From Erythrocercus mccallii (lineage: Eukaryota; Chordata; Aves; Passeriformes; Dicruridae): a stretch of DNA of 64,000 bases. Under the pieces are notes generated by a model. The model was given only the letters and a program-made list of their open reading frames with translations. It ran no database searches and was not told the DNA's origin. The DNA is taken from positions 48,304 to 112,303 of the forward strand of contig VZRG01001999.1 of assembly GCA_013397435.1 (NCBI GenBank), written 5' to 3'. Numbering within the stretch: position 1 is the stretch's first letter; each line of letters begins with the position of its first letter. This document shows, in pieces, positions 1 through 11,300 of the stretch. A program made the position numbers and the translations under genes.

Positions 1-76
1 GACCTGTGCAGAGCCAGGAGTTGGACTCAGTGATCCTTGTGGGTCCCTTCCAACTCAGCATGTTCTGTGATTCTGT
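1..76 (+). repeat. CR1 LINE, 3' terminal fragment
   Basis: The first 76 bases read as the 3' end of a chicken-repeat-1 (CR1) LINE in sense orientation: 'ggactcagtgatccttgtgggtcccttccaactcagcatgttctgtgattctgt' type text, ending in the characteristic 'gattctgt' unit. A closely similar tail occurs at about 57362-57438. The element is cut by the window edge, so its 5' extent is unknown. Confidence 0.85.
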
Positions 77-775
77 ACACATGCATTTCCAGCCCCTGCC
101 TCTTGCAGGCTTTGTTTCTGGGATTCTGATAACACCCAGAGCAGCTTTTGAGGATGCAGGAGCTCGTCTTTGGGCATCTGTTTGCAAATTGTGGCTTTTT
201 TGCCTGTGTCCTGCTTTTCTGTGAGGAATGGAGTTTCAGAAAAAGTCCTGAACCTGGCCCTCAAGCAGGCAGGTACAGACCCCTTGTTCTTAATGGGGTT
301 CTTGTAGTGGAGATCTATTGCTACATTTCTGAGCAACCACAGGTTATTCTCCTAGGAGATGCTATATTATTAGTATATAAAGTTTGCTGAAGAAAAATAA
401 ACTGTTAAAAGCAGATAGAAAATGACACATTTGTTTAGTTCTTCAGATGTAGGAAGCGTTGTTGCAACAAGTTCTTTGCATTTTGAATAGTGGTGGGAGA
501 AAAATTTGTTGGTGAGAAGTTCCTGTGGGAATTGCTTGGAGATAAGATAGAGGTTGTGGAATTTCACACATCCCTTCAGGTGTTTGTGGAATGCTACAGG
601 TGCGGTGTGTTGAAATGTTATGGTATATTTCTCTGGCTTTCTGAAGAGTTAAAGATCTCTTTACAAATATTGCCCCTCTTTGTAATGCTGAGTGTTTAAA
701 TCCTTCATGTTATCTGTATTATACTGTATAATTGTGTAATATACGTATGTTTACAATAAATTCTTTTATTAGCTG
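77..775 (+). other. Probable 3' end of a + strand transcript (YEATS2 by synteny, unproven)
   Basis: No coding exon is recognisable here. The stretch is AT-rich and finishes with a canonical AATAAA at 755-760 in a T/A-rich setting, as expected for a 3'UTR. In mammals MAP6D1 and PARL are preceded by YEATS2 transcribed in the opposite direction, which would place the YEATS2 3' end here on the plus strand. The polyadenylation signal is seen directly. The gene assignment rests only on remembered synteny, and the UTR itself was not recognised. Confidence 0.35.
755..760 (+). promoter_or_regulatory. Candidate polyadenylation signal AATAAA
   Basis: AATAAA lies at 755-760, followed by a T-rich stretch (ttcttttattag) that could serve as the downstream element. 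It would end the + strand transcript proposed for 77-775. Confidence 0.4.
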
Positions 776-1151
776 TGCTAGGATTGTCTTGACTGTCACC
801 TGTCACTCAAAGTTTCTCCAGATCCATAGATATTTTTGTGTATTCAGAATGTGGTAGTTAGTTCTGGATAAGAATTGGTAGTTGAGGAACTGATCTGAAG
901 GAAAAGGTAATTTTCCCCTTTTCTAGTTATTTTAAAAAGCTCCTGGTTTTGGAAGCTGGGGGAAGGGAAGCCAGGAGCTGAGCTCCTCCAACCTTTCATC
1001 TTCCAGAGCAGCCTGCTTAAATAGCAAGTCATTGGTTTGTGTGGAAGACTTTTGAAAAGTAAGGTGGCCAGTTGCCAGACACCCACCCAAGCCACTATCA
1101 CCCTCAGAACTCGGGAGAAAGTAACATCTCATGTGGTTCAGGATAATGTAC

Positions 1152-1310
1152 CACAGAATCACTAAGTTTGGAAAACACCTCTAAGGTCACCAAGTCCAAT
1201 CGCCACGGCCAAGCCCACCATTAACCATGTCCACAAGTGCTACATCTCTGTGTCTTTTAAATGCCGACACAGATGGGGGTGCCACCACTGCCCTGGGCAG
1301 ATCAACCAAG
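1152..1310 (-). repeat. CR1 LINE fragment, antisense
   Basis: The text from 'cacagaatcactaagtttggaaaa' through 'aaggtcaccaagtccaatc' to 'gccaccactgccctgggcag' is the reverse complement of the 3' region of an older, diverged CR1 subfamily. The element therefore lies on the minus strand. Boundaries are approximate. Confidence 0.75.
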
Positions 1311-1616
1311 TCAGTAGATAAAAATGGACATCGTGTACTGGTTACTGCCATAGGCAAAAGGCTCGACTTGGGGAAAATTAGTTGAATTTATTGCCAAACA
1401 GAAGCTGGATGGTGAGAGGCAAAGACAAAATAAACCGCCAACCCCCCCCCCTCCCCCGAAAAGGACGGGGAAAAAAACCCGAAATACTTGCCCCCGACTT
1501 CTTTTCTTTCTCTGGCTGATGTTTTCAGTCCTTCACCGCTAACTGCTGCTCCTCCCTCCCTCAGGCCGGCCCCGGCTCCTCCGACGGCTCGAGGCGTGTC
1601 CGGCACAGGGCGGCCT

Positions 1617-1845
1617 CTCTCCTCACAGAGACCCCCTCACAGGAATACCCCCTCATAGGGACCTTCCCTCAGAGGAATCTTCCCATAGGGACCTTCCCTC
1701 AGAGGGATCTTCCCTCAGAGGCCCCCTCAGAGATTCCCCCCAGAGACCTCCCCTCAGAGACCTCACAGCTCCCTCCCCTCAGAGATTCTCCCCAAAGACC
1801 TCCCCCCAGAGACCCCCTCACAGGGATCTCCCCTCACAGACCCCA
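1617..1845. repeat. C-rich interspersed minisatellite (CCCTCAGAGA-like units)
   Basis: About 230 bp are built from variants of a roughly 10-20 bp unit such as 'ccctcagagacct', 'ccctcagagggatctt' and 'ccctcacaggga', repeated about a dozen times with small changes. Strand composition is strongly asymmetric (C, T and A on plus; few G outside the GAG/GGGA parts). It adjoins a C9 tract near 1441. No coding role is visible. Confidence 0.75.
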
Positions 1846-3360
1846 CCACGCCCTGCCAGCGCTGGGCACCGGCACTCGATACGGATAGGAACCGAAAGAG
1901 TAAGCGAAATAACCAAACTTCGGTGTTCTCCCCGCCCTGTGGGGAGGAGCCGTGGGTATCTGTGGACAGGCTAACGCGCCGTTGTCTTTGGAAATGCTGC
2001 AGAACTCCGTGTTAGTGCTAAACGCCACCGAAGTGCCTCCTGCCCTGAAGTAAACACAGCCTTTCTGGGCTGCATGGCACCAGCAATCCATTTGTGGCAC
2101 ACCAGGTTGGTCCTTAGGGTCAGACATTATTGCAGTGGCCAAGGTAGAGGAGATGGGCATGAGTAACGTAGAGGTGATAGGTTTGCATCTGATTGTTCCC
2201 CCTCAAAGGAATTAGTGCAATGCAGAGAGAAACGTGCAGTTTATGAAAGCAATCAAATCACTAATGTGCTGCTTGTGAATTTTTTGCAAGTTCACAGCAC
2301 GAGCTCTCCTGAGCAGTGGTGTATTTCCCACACCGAAGCTTACACTGAGTATGCCTCCCTGACACAAAACTCACCTTCAGCATCCCAACAGGCCAGCAGG
2401 ATTAAACAAAACAAGCAGGTTCAGTGTCACCCTAGAGGTAGTAAATTCTACAGTTACAGGTGTAAACTCTTCCTTTTTAAAGGACATTTCTTTATGTATC
2501 AAATAACCCTTACTTGCAGTGTGATTCACAGTCAAAAAATCCTTGAGGGACTTGGACATGGGCCCAGAGCAATTGGGAAGACAAATACTAGTGTGAGAGG
2601 ATTGTTGGAAGCAATCCTGGCATCACAACTCCCTGGAGCTTCCAAAATTCACGTCGATTTGAATTCCAGAGGAATTTGTCTGAGGCAGGCATTTTTCGTA
2701 CAAAATGAGGTAAGTTGCAGGCATTGACAGCCAGTGGGATCACCCTGGACCTTACAGGGGTAAGTACCTGCTCACTTTTCCTTCTTGTTCATTGCTCATG
2801 CATATTGAGCTTGTGAGCCTTTGGCTTTCTCCTGGAAGTGTTCTGAGGCGTAGCTAAAAGGGCTGTTGCAGTGTCTAGGGAAGCTGGTTGTATCTTCAGC
2901 ACTTTTGCTGACTGAAATGTTCTTGGGAATAACTGTAAAGCAATGGTTTCTTTTAACATTCAATGTTATCACCTTTTCCTGTGATTTATGTGAGATAGCA
3001 GAGTGAAACTGAGGTGAAATTTAACAGGGGGCAGTGTGGGTACTGCAGAAAGGGTTCTTCAAAGCATGGCATTTACATGAAAGTGGATCGAACCTCTGTG
3101 CATTTCACAGGGAAATGCAGCTGAGCCGCAGCTGAGTGTGCCTTCAAGCTGTCCTTGCTTGGGGCTGTGCCTGGGGGAAAGCTCCACGAGTAAGGAATTG
3201 ACTGCTGATGGCTCTGAATGCATCCCCAATGGCTTGCTTGGTGTCCAGTGTGCCCTGCTGTCCTGCAGTGGCAAATTGTACTGCAAGGTTGAATACCTGA
3301 GGGTTGTATTTTATAACGATAAAAAAATGGGACAGAACCAATAGCCAAAATACGCTTTAA

Positions 3361-5381
3361 TTTATTAAATTAAATCCAGTCCATTTGATAAAATACAAGC
3401 TTATTATATTACCAATTTGTTTAAACCTGGGTCATTTTTTTAAGAAATACAGTCAATTAAGAAGAGATAATAGACAATTTCCTTTCACTTTTTTTTTTCC
3501 TTGCTGTTAATAAAGTCCAGGATTGAAATGAACTTAAATTGTTTGAACAAAACTGTTAAAAACATTATAAAGAGATTAAACAAGCAGATTGAATTCTTAG
3601 AAACATCTAACATGCAAAACTTTTAGCACAGTTTGAATGCTTCAAATGAATTTCCTGAAAAATGAACTTCCTGAAAACTTATTTTGGCAAGCACTGGGAT
3701 TACTGCAGGTTTCTCCAAGGATGAGTATGGGAAGAGCTATCCCTTGTCCCAGCCAAATGCAGCTTACTACAGGTGTTCCCTATTCTGGTGGTTGTGTTCG
3801 GTCCCACTGTAAGGAACAGGGATGGCACCACTAAATTCTCACATAATGCAGTGAGAAGATGCTGTCTGCATGTATTGCAAGTACAATTCACATGCCAACA
3901 GCACAAAAATTGTTCTTATGGGAATTATCAGCAATGCATACGTGTTTGCAGAATCCCCGAAGTTCATTAAATTCAGCTAGTAAGAAGGTTAAGAAAAAAT
4001 CCTCCTGTGTTAAAAGTCTGTTTCATTACAGATGAATGAATATCTGATCACTGTTCAAGTCTGAGGATAGTTTCCCTTTGTTCTGGACAACACACATGTG
4101 TTGCAAACACAAAGTAAAAGTTTTTCAATTTTTTTTCCCCAAAATAATTAGTAAATCCATTAAATAAGCAGTAGACTAATTATATTGCATAAGTTATCGA
4201 AATAGAAATTGTAAAGTCTCAATGAACAAAGGCTAAAAAAATGGTTTCTTAAAACACATGTACCTCAGCAAAAGTTAAATGCGCAGCAGTCTAAAAAAAT
4301 CAGCTTCGGAACAATGACACTTGAAACAGCCTATCTTAAAAATGACAGATGGCTTACATTCTACATTACATTTTTCTTTAAGAAGAATTTCTAAGTAACA
4401 TTCGCTTGTGGTTGCTCCTAGCATTAGCATTACCAATATACAGGCGATAATTTAGGAATTCCAAGGCAATATTTTCCACCTTGCATATGCAAAGAGTTAA
4501 CATTTATTAAAAGTATAAGCATATCCTTTTCATTAAAGGATCACAAATTGCTTTAGGTAAAATCCATGTACAATATTTACAGTCACCCTAACAGCTATAC
4601 AAATGACATAAGTATCTTAGATCCTCTGGAGGAGTCTGGTGGGTGCCTGGCTGTATCCATGCACTCCTCTCCAAACCAGTCTAGTGCACTGCTGTCAGAG
4701 CTGTCTCCTGGAGTTCGGTCCTCTCTTGCTCCTGCATCAGCTCTTCATTTTTGGAAATATCCAGCTTCCCAGCCTTAAAGGCCCAAGACACTGCATGGGC
4801 CAGATTTATTTTAGAGTTCAATGACATTGGCTTCCTCCAGCTTCTAAAACAACTCTGGAAGTTCAGACCGGCCCCTTTGAAGCTGGGCTTTCTGGTGATG
4901 CCATTTGAGGTCCTACTCCCAGAACCCCTCAAGAAGCTCAGAAGTCAGCCAGACTACTCCCTGTCTTTCAGTGGCCTACTTAGAGGGTGTTGCTAAATCA
5001 AACTGCTTTGGGTTTTAATTATCCGTCCCACTTGCAATTGTTTCCCCTCCTACCCTGTGTATTTCTGAGTAGGGATGTTGCCTGCAATCCTGCCTTTGCT
5101 GCCCAAAGTCAATCTCCTAATGTGACGCCAGCTGGCATAGTAATGAACCTGCTCCTGTGAAAAACTAGGTCACTCCTCACAGCGTGTTTTGCCAGTTCTG
5201 AACCAAGTGCTTTGCGGTTTGTTGTGTTAACAGAAAGTGTGTGTGCCTATCATTAATCACTGGAGCTGCTTTTGATAATACCAGTTCTTTGATCTTAACA
5301 CTCCTCATGAAAATTGCATAGTGATACATCTTAACAGAAACTCCGCGTTTTAAGCTGCCTGGGCGTGAGGAGGGTCCAGGT
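3361..5381 (-). other. MAP6D1: Probable MAP6D1 3'UTR
   Basis: Downstream (minus strand) of the MAP6D1 stop codon at 5382-5384 lies about 2 kb without a coding exon, AT-rich toward its far end. A minus-strand AATAAA (plus-strand tttatt at 3361-3366) offers a distal polyadenylation site. Another tttatt at about 4502-4507 offers a proximal one. The limits are inferred from these signals only; there is no transcript evidence. Confidence 0.45.
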
Positions 5382-8300
5382 TCACACGTTGAGGATCCGT
5401 GATGGCGCCTGGAAAACAGCAGAAGGGTTGGGGGAGAACCTGGTCTTCACCTCTGGGATCTAGTGGGGTGAGGAAGGGAAAAAAGCATTAGTGTGACACA
5501 GGATACAACTGTCTAGAGAGTTTGAGGGGCCTGGGGTGTTGTGAGGATCTATCTGCTCTCCTTGCAACCACTACCCAGGTGTTAGCCCATGGCTGGGCAT
5601 CAGTGAGATTGCTGTACAGGGTGATTCAAGGGCAGGAGTGATGCTGGGCCAGCGAGAAGGAGCTTGGTTGTTACCCAGCCCTTGGACCTTGAGGTGTGTG
5701 GTGTGATGGGGATAACCATGACTGGGCAGGCCTTGGCTGGACCCAGCTTCTGCAGGATGAAGAGCTGCCTCTTCACAGAGCCCTGCTGGCAAACACTCTA
5801 CGAGCATCAAAACAAATTCACTGCTGGATGGGTGCTGGATTTACATAAGAGGAATTACAGTGGTGTGTGTCTGGTCCTTAAGCTTTTGGAGAATGCCATC
5901 CAGGCTCCATCAAAATGTTCCATTGTAATGCTTTAAGGGGCCACAGTCCTATGTCTGCTGTGAATAAAGGTGCAGACCTGGAGAATCCAAAGGAGAAAAA
6001 CTGGTTACTGGACATGCCAGGCTGTTAAACTGCAAGGACTTGGATAAGGATGTAAACCTCTCTCACACCTGGAGGAAAGGCAGAAATGATAATGGTTGCT
6101 TGCTCTGATGTGTGTGGAATCAGAATTTCACGCAATATATAGCCCCTGTAGTCGTACTGAAGCATGAAGGACACCTGGATGCTTCTGTCATCCCTAATGC
6201 TGAAAACTCAAAGTATTTTATATAGGACTGGCTGTAGATGTGCATCCAGCCCAGGACTTGGGGTGAATCTGGCCATAAAACATGAAAGGGTCGAAAGCTC
6301 TGCTGCGTATGCTGATGGCACCATCCAAGCAGATAGAGAAATGCAAAACTACAGGCAAAGAATATAGGGAAACAGGGAAAGCTATTGATCTCTGTTTGAT
6401 GTTGTTTCATCATTCACTGATGTTTCCATTCCTCTGGGGATGCATCTGACACACTAAGGAACAAGTGAGATGTCACAAACAGCATATGCACAGCTCAGTG
6501 CCTGGGGAGAACCAGCAGCCTGGGTCCTACATGTAGGCTCTCAGGACATACCATAAACCTGATTCCCACATCTGGCAAAGCCAGGGGCTTCAGGTAAGAG
6601 GGAAAGTCCTAATGGCCAGGTGTGAACCAGGGAGAGTCTAACTTATCTTTGGACTGGTGGCTCCTTGGCACTGTCTTCATTCCTGACTACACCTTTGCCA
6701 TGCTGTCTGTTAGAGACTGTGATGATGCCCTCCATGGACATGGGACCTTTGCTTGCATGGTTCAGAGTGGCGTGTCCTTGGTAGCATGCGTTTGTGTCTA
6801 GGATTCTAGTCTTCTCTTTCCCGTCCTCAGGAACTGGGATAGAGACCTTCAGGGGTTTATCTAGAATCCCCTTCTTTGCATCCTATTTGACAAATAGGAA
6901 AACACTGTATTTTGACTCCTTAGGGTCAAAATGCAGAATTAAATTAACAAGGGTCAATTTAAGGGTTAAATGCAAGGGTTATCCTCGTTGTTGCACCTCA
7001 GTAAACAGTCCAGACTATTCAGAGGAAGGAGGAAGTTTTGGTGAGGTTTGCAAATTCTGTTTTGCCTGAGGTCACTGTCCCACTTTCAGCAGAGCTGGCT
7101 ATACCCATCCTGAGCCTTGTCGCAGCAGTGTGCCAGCAGTCCTCTGCGGAGGAGGCACTTGACTGCTGATTAAACACTTCTTCCTTGTCTCCTCCAAGGC
7201 AAAGATTTACTTTTCACATGTGGCCCTGGAGTAGCTGCTGCTACCTCTACTGGCACAGCACACTGCGGCTGGGGAGTTCAGCCCCAGCCCTGGCTCTGCT
7301 CTGAGTCATTCAGTGCAGCCTGTGAACAATTCCTGTGGTTGGCTGGGTGGTCTAATGCAAAAAGCAGCTAAAAGAGAGCCTTGTCAGTGTGCACTTTCCT
7401 TTCTTCTGGGGATGGGGAGTGTGGGGGGCCCTGTCAGGGAAAATGCTGAGCACAGAATGTTTCCCCATGGGATTTTCAGTAGCACATATATTTCACAACA
7501 AGAAAATTATCTTTGCTGGTATAGAGAAACTCACAGAAAAAATTGTAGAGACTCACAGGAAAATCCCAAGAAAGTCTCAGAGCTGTGCAGCTTATCTGTT
7601 CATCACAGCCATGTCGTCCTTGGCATTCATAGAGGGGGCACACACCAGCAAGGGGGAGTTTTGTGCTGTCTGGGCAGGTGCTGTTCCTTAGGCAGTGATC
7701 TGCAAAGATTCCCAGGCAAACACCTGTGCCCAGAGGCTGAATCTCACTCTGCAGCCCTAGTGTCAGTCCACACTGACTGCTCCAAGTTAGTGCAGAAGGT
7801 GTTGATGGCACCTTACACACAGGGGCGATGACACACAACTTGTACATAAGGTATCCAGCTGAGGGCATCGTAAATCTTGAACTTTCTGTCATGCAGTTTA
7901 AATATCTTTGTCCTGGGTTGAATTTTGATCAGTTACAGTGTGACATTGTCTGGCATGCCTCTCTGAAGGCAAGGGATGGCCACATTACTTAATGGGCAGT
8001 GACAAAACAGTTGTCAATGAGGTTGTGGCTTTATACTACATGCACCGCTGCGATCAAATATGAGGAGTTCCTGATAGGTACTTTGGACACTATTCACATT
8101 GACTTGAGGACTTTTAAAAACTGCTGATTACCTTAAAGTCTGCCTTGTAGCTTGTCTCTTGAACAAAATGGTCTTCTGGGATAATGAAACCCTGCTTTGA
8201 CTTTATAGGCTTGGATGGTTTTGCTCCAGTCCATGGGCGATACTCTTGTCTGAAATGAGAAAGTCAAGACAGAAGAACTTACTTATAAAAGACAACAATC

Positions 8301-11300
8301 TCGCAAGGTATTTCTGCTCAGAGGGGTTGCAAAGCCAGAAGGCAAGGGGGGATGCAATCAGCTTGCAAGGCTGAACTTGTCTGAGACATACAAAGAGTAA
8401 AAGAACTGAGCCTAGCAGCCTGTTCTCTCAGAAAGCCCAGGCTGAAAGATGGAACAGGGCACAGACCGGGCTAGCTGGATTCCCTGATTTAACTCTTCTT
8501 TTTCTCCTACAAAATGTGCTCTCTCCTGGAGGTCATTGATGCTTCCCTCCTCGATAAGAAGTAGTCAGGGTGACTTTTTGCATGCTAACCCACTGACCAC
8601 TTACAGTGTAAAACATCGTTTGGCACCTTGGCCACTTACATTGTCAGACACCTTGGTCTAGTGTGTGGCACTCACATATGCAGAGAGTCTGCTGATGTTC
8701 CCATACTTGGCTGTGGCTCTCTCAGCAGCAGGTGTTTGCCAGTGTGTGCTGTGCTGCACAGCTGTGGCAGCTCAGTCTGAAATGCATCCAAAGGGAGACA
8801 CCGTCTCAGCTGGCAGATGCTTACACTGATGATTGTCCTGCAGATGGGGGAAACTGCTTTAAATCTGCATGATGATGCCTGAGAAGGCACTGCTGCTCCA
8901 AGAGTAAGTCAGCCAAGGGTCATCTGAGAAATGGGAGCAGAGACTGCACTGAGAAAGGGGCAACACCTTTTGAAAGCATCAAAGAACAGCATTGCAGGGT
9001 CTGCTTAGTTCAGCTGCCAGCTTCCTTCTGCAGCTTTCCCTCTGCTTTCTGCACCCCTCGCCACAAACAGGCCTCACTAATGCCCTTGCCTTTAGGACTT
9101 TCTGGATGCTGCAGTAACAGCCAACTGAGCTGTCTTGTTGCTCAGAGGAAGACAGAAGTCTGCTCTGTTTGTGTGTGTATCTCTGGCAACCAATTCAGGC
9201 AGCTTCTGTAGCAAAAGGAGAGGTGACTAACTGAGATGTGACAATTTTATTTTCATACCTTGGCATGGTTCAATAACCACATTTTATTATCTGCTTATAC
9301 GACCAAGGGGTATAAGACTGAGGCTTGTTTTAATGTGTCAAGCTTATCTTTGATCACAGCCTTTCTGAGTTTCATTTTCCCAAGCATGCTATTTGCTATA
9401 TTTATAATAGCTGCAAATTCCTCTTTTAAATATCTAACTTTAAGTGCATAAGTGTGGAGTATTATTTCAGAATGTGTAGTTTGGACTTGATCCTTTTAGT
9501 ATATTATGGATAATGTCCTATAGAAGAACTTTCTGCTGCTGGAAAGCAAAGCCAGGCTCCCGTCAGGGCTGTCTATGTGCCTTGCAAATCTTGTTTAAAA
9601 TCAGTTTGTTCTTGCTGTCCTGAGCTGCCACCTTCTGCTTTCTCTGCACCTTGCTGCTTGGGCCTGCTCAGGCAAGAGATGAGTGCCCATGCAGCTCCCC
9701 TGGTGCTGGTGGTGGCATTCCTGCTCCCTTCCTGTAACACCTCAGCATGAAGCAGCACTTTTGAAGGAAGCTGATTTTGGCCAAGCAATGCCCCAAAAAG
9801 GCAACTTTTCAGCAGGGAATCCCACATGTGAATGAAAGCAGAGTTAAATCTGACCTCTGTTCTGCTGCACAGCCAGAGGGAGGACACAGTTACTGGGCAA
9901 AATACCAGCAAAATGGTACAAAACCATCAGTTACATCCCCACAGTTTCTAGGAACTGGAACCTGCTGCTGCACATAAAGCCTGATTTCCTCAAGAATGCT
10001 GGTGGCATTGATTCCTAACCATTCATGCTTGCGCTGACTGGTCTCCCTGCTGCAATGGAGTGTGTCTACAGCTTTCAATGAATGACTGTGCTGCCTGTCT
10101 GTGCAGCCAACTCTGTCTGGATGCTTTATAGCAGATCATTTGCTGATTTGGCAAGCCCCCAAACACAGTCCTTTTGGATCACAAGACCCTCATTTTGGCT
10201 GGAAGTCAAACGATTTTCATCTCAGCCTGGATAGTCAAAACTATTTTTGAGGCACCTACATGCACTCAGGAAATGCCCTCCCTGGAGTCAGAAACATAAG
10301 GGCAGGTACAGTCATGGCCCACACCACAGCAGCATTTCTGATTTGGAACTGGGATTTTGCTGTGGGGGAATCCAGAACTCTGAGCCAAAAGTGAAGGCAG
10401 AGCAAAAGAGAGACAGCTTAGCTCCTTTTGGGAGCTGAGGTACTTAAAAGAAGAAAGGAATGTTATAACCTTTGGTGGAGAAAGTGCAGCTCACTAAATT
10501 TGCTCTGCCTCTAAGCTTGGAGGGCACATGTTCCCATCTCCAGCTGCATAGCCAAGAGTCAGAAAGAACACGAGCCCAAATATCAGTCTGGTGGCTTGAC
10601 CAGAAATCAGCCTTGGAGTCATGAGTGAAGTCAATCTGATCAAAGCCTGGGGAAGAGGAATGACCTGTTTTTAGTGTTATTTAGTTTAAGATGTCAAGTG
10701 ACAAGATTAGTGACTGTCTTCTCCTTTGTACTCTGTGTAGTGTGACATCCAGCTGCTGCTGGGGATGAACATGCAAGACTGACTGTTGCTGTTGGAGATA
10801 GTAATCTTCATCCTTCCTGCTGCACTCCTCTCCTCCTCCTCTTGTGCCTAGACAGCAGCAGTTGTTGGGTTACTTTGGGACTGCAAGGACCTGCAGTGGA
10901 GGGAAAGTAGCCTCCAGACCCAGAACTCAGTGACCAGGCTCTCTTTAGGTTCTGTTTTGTCCTCCACTCTTACAACCTAGAGGTGAGATTTTTGATCTCC
11001 ATAAACAGAAATGACCCAGTGGTACTTGAAGTACTAAACCATTGGGGTTCTGAAAGAGAAAGACCTCCTGAGTAGCACACAGACTTTAAAACAGTAGGAA
11101 CCAATAGGGAAGGGCTGCTTTTTAGGTATTGCTGTTTCTTTACCTGTAACTCACTCTAGGAAGAATTAAGAAGCAGCTTTTTGCATGTGGGTTGCCCCAG
11201 TGCTTTGATCATATGAATCACTGCTTTTTCAACTGTTTCTTTACTTTTTCTCAAAACCAGTTAATAGAGCCCGAGAAAAGACATTCCTTTTGTAATGTGT

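Larger units (their letters stand above)
775..3350. other. Intergenic stretch, no supported gene
   Basis: Between the putative 3' end at about 775 and the MAP6D1 3'UTR I find no exon of a recognisable protein. It contains a CR1 fragment, a short C tract near 1441-1456 and a C-rich minisatellite. A long open frame on the plus strand at 2215-2727 has no ATG for its first 92 codons and resembles no family I know. Confidence 0.5.

Noticed and set aside
2215..2727. 170-codon plus-strand open frame
   Set aside because: It begins at GTG; the first real ATG comes after 92 codons. No known domain, no upstream exon, and AT-balanced neutral composition. Kept as intergenic.
7313..7831. 172-codon plus-strand open frame in MAP6D1 intron 2
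   Set aside because: No family resemblance, no conserved splice context, antisense to the host gene; consistent with a chance frame.
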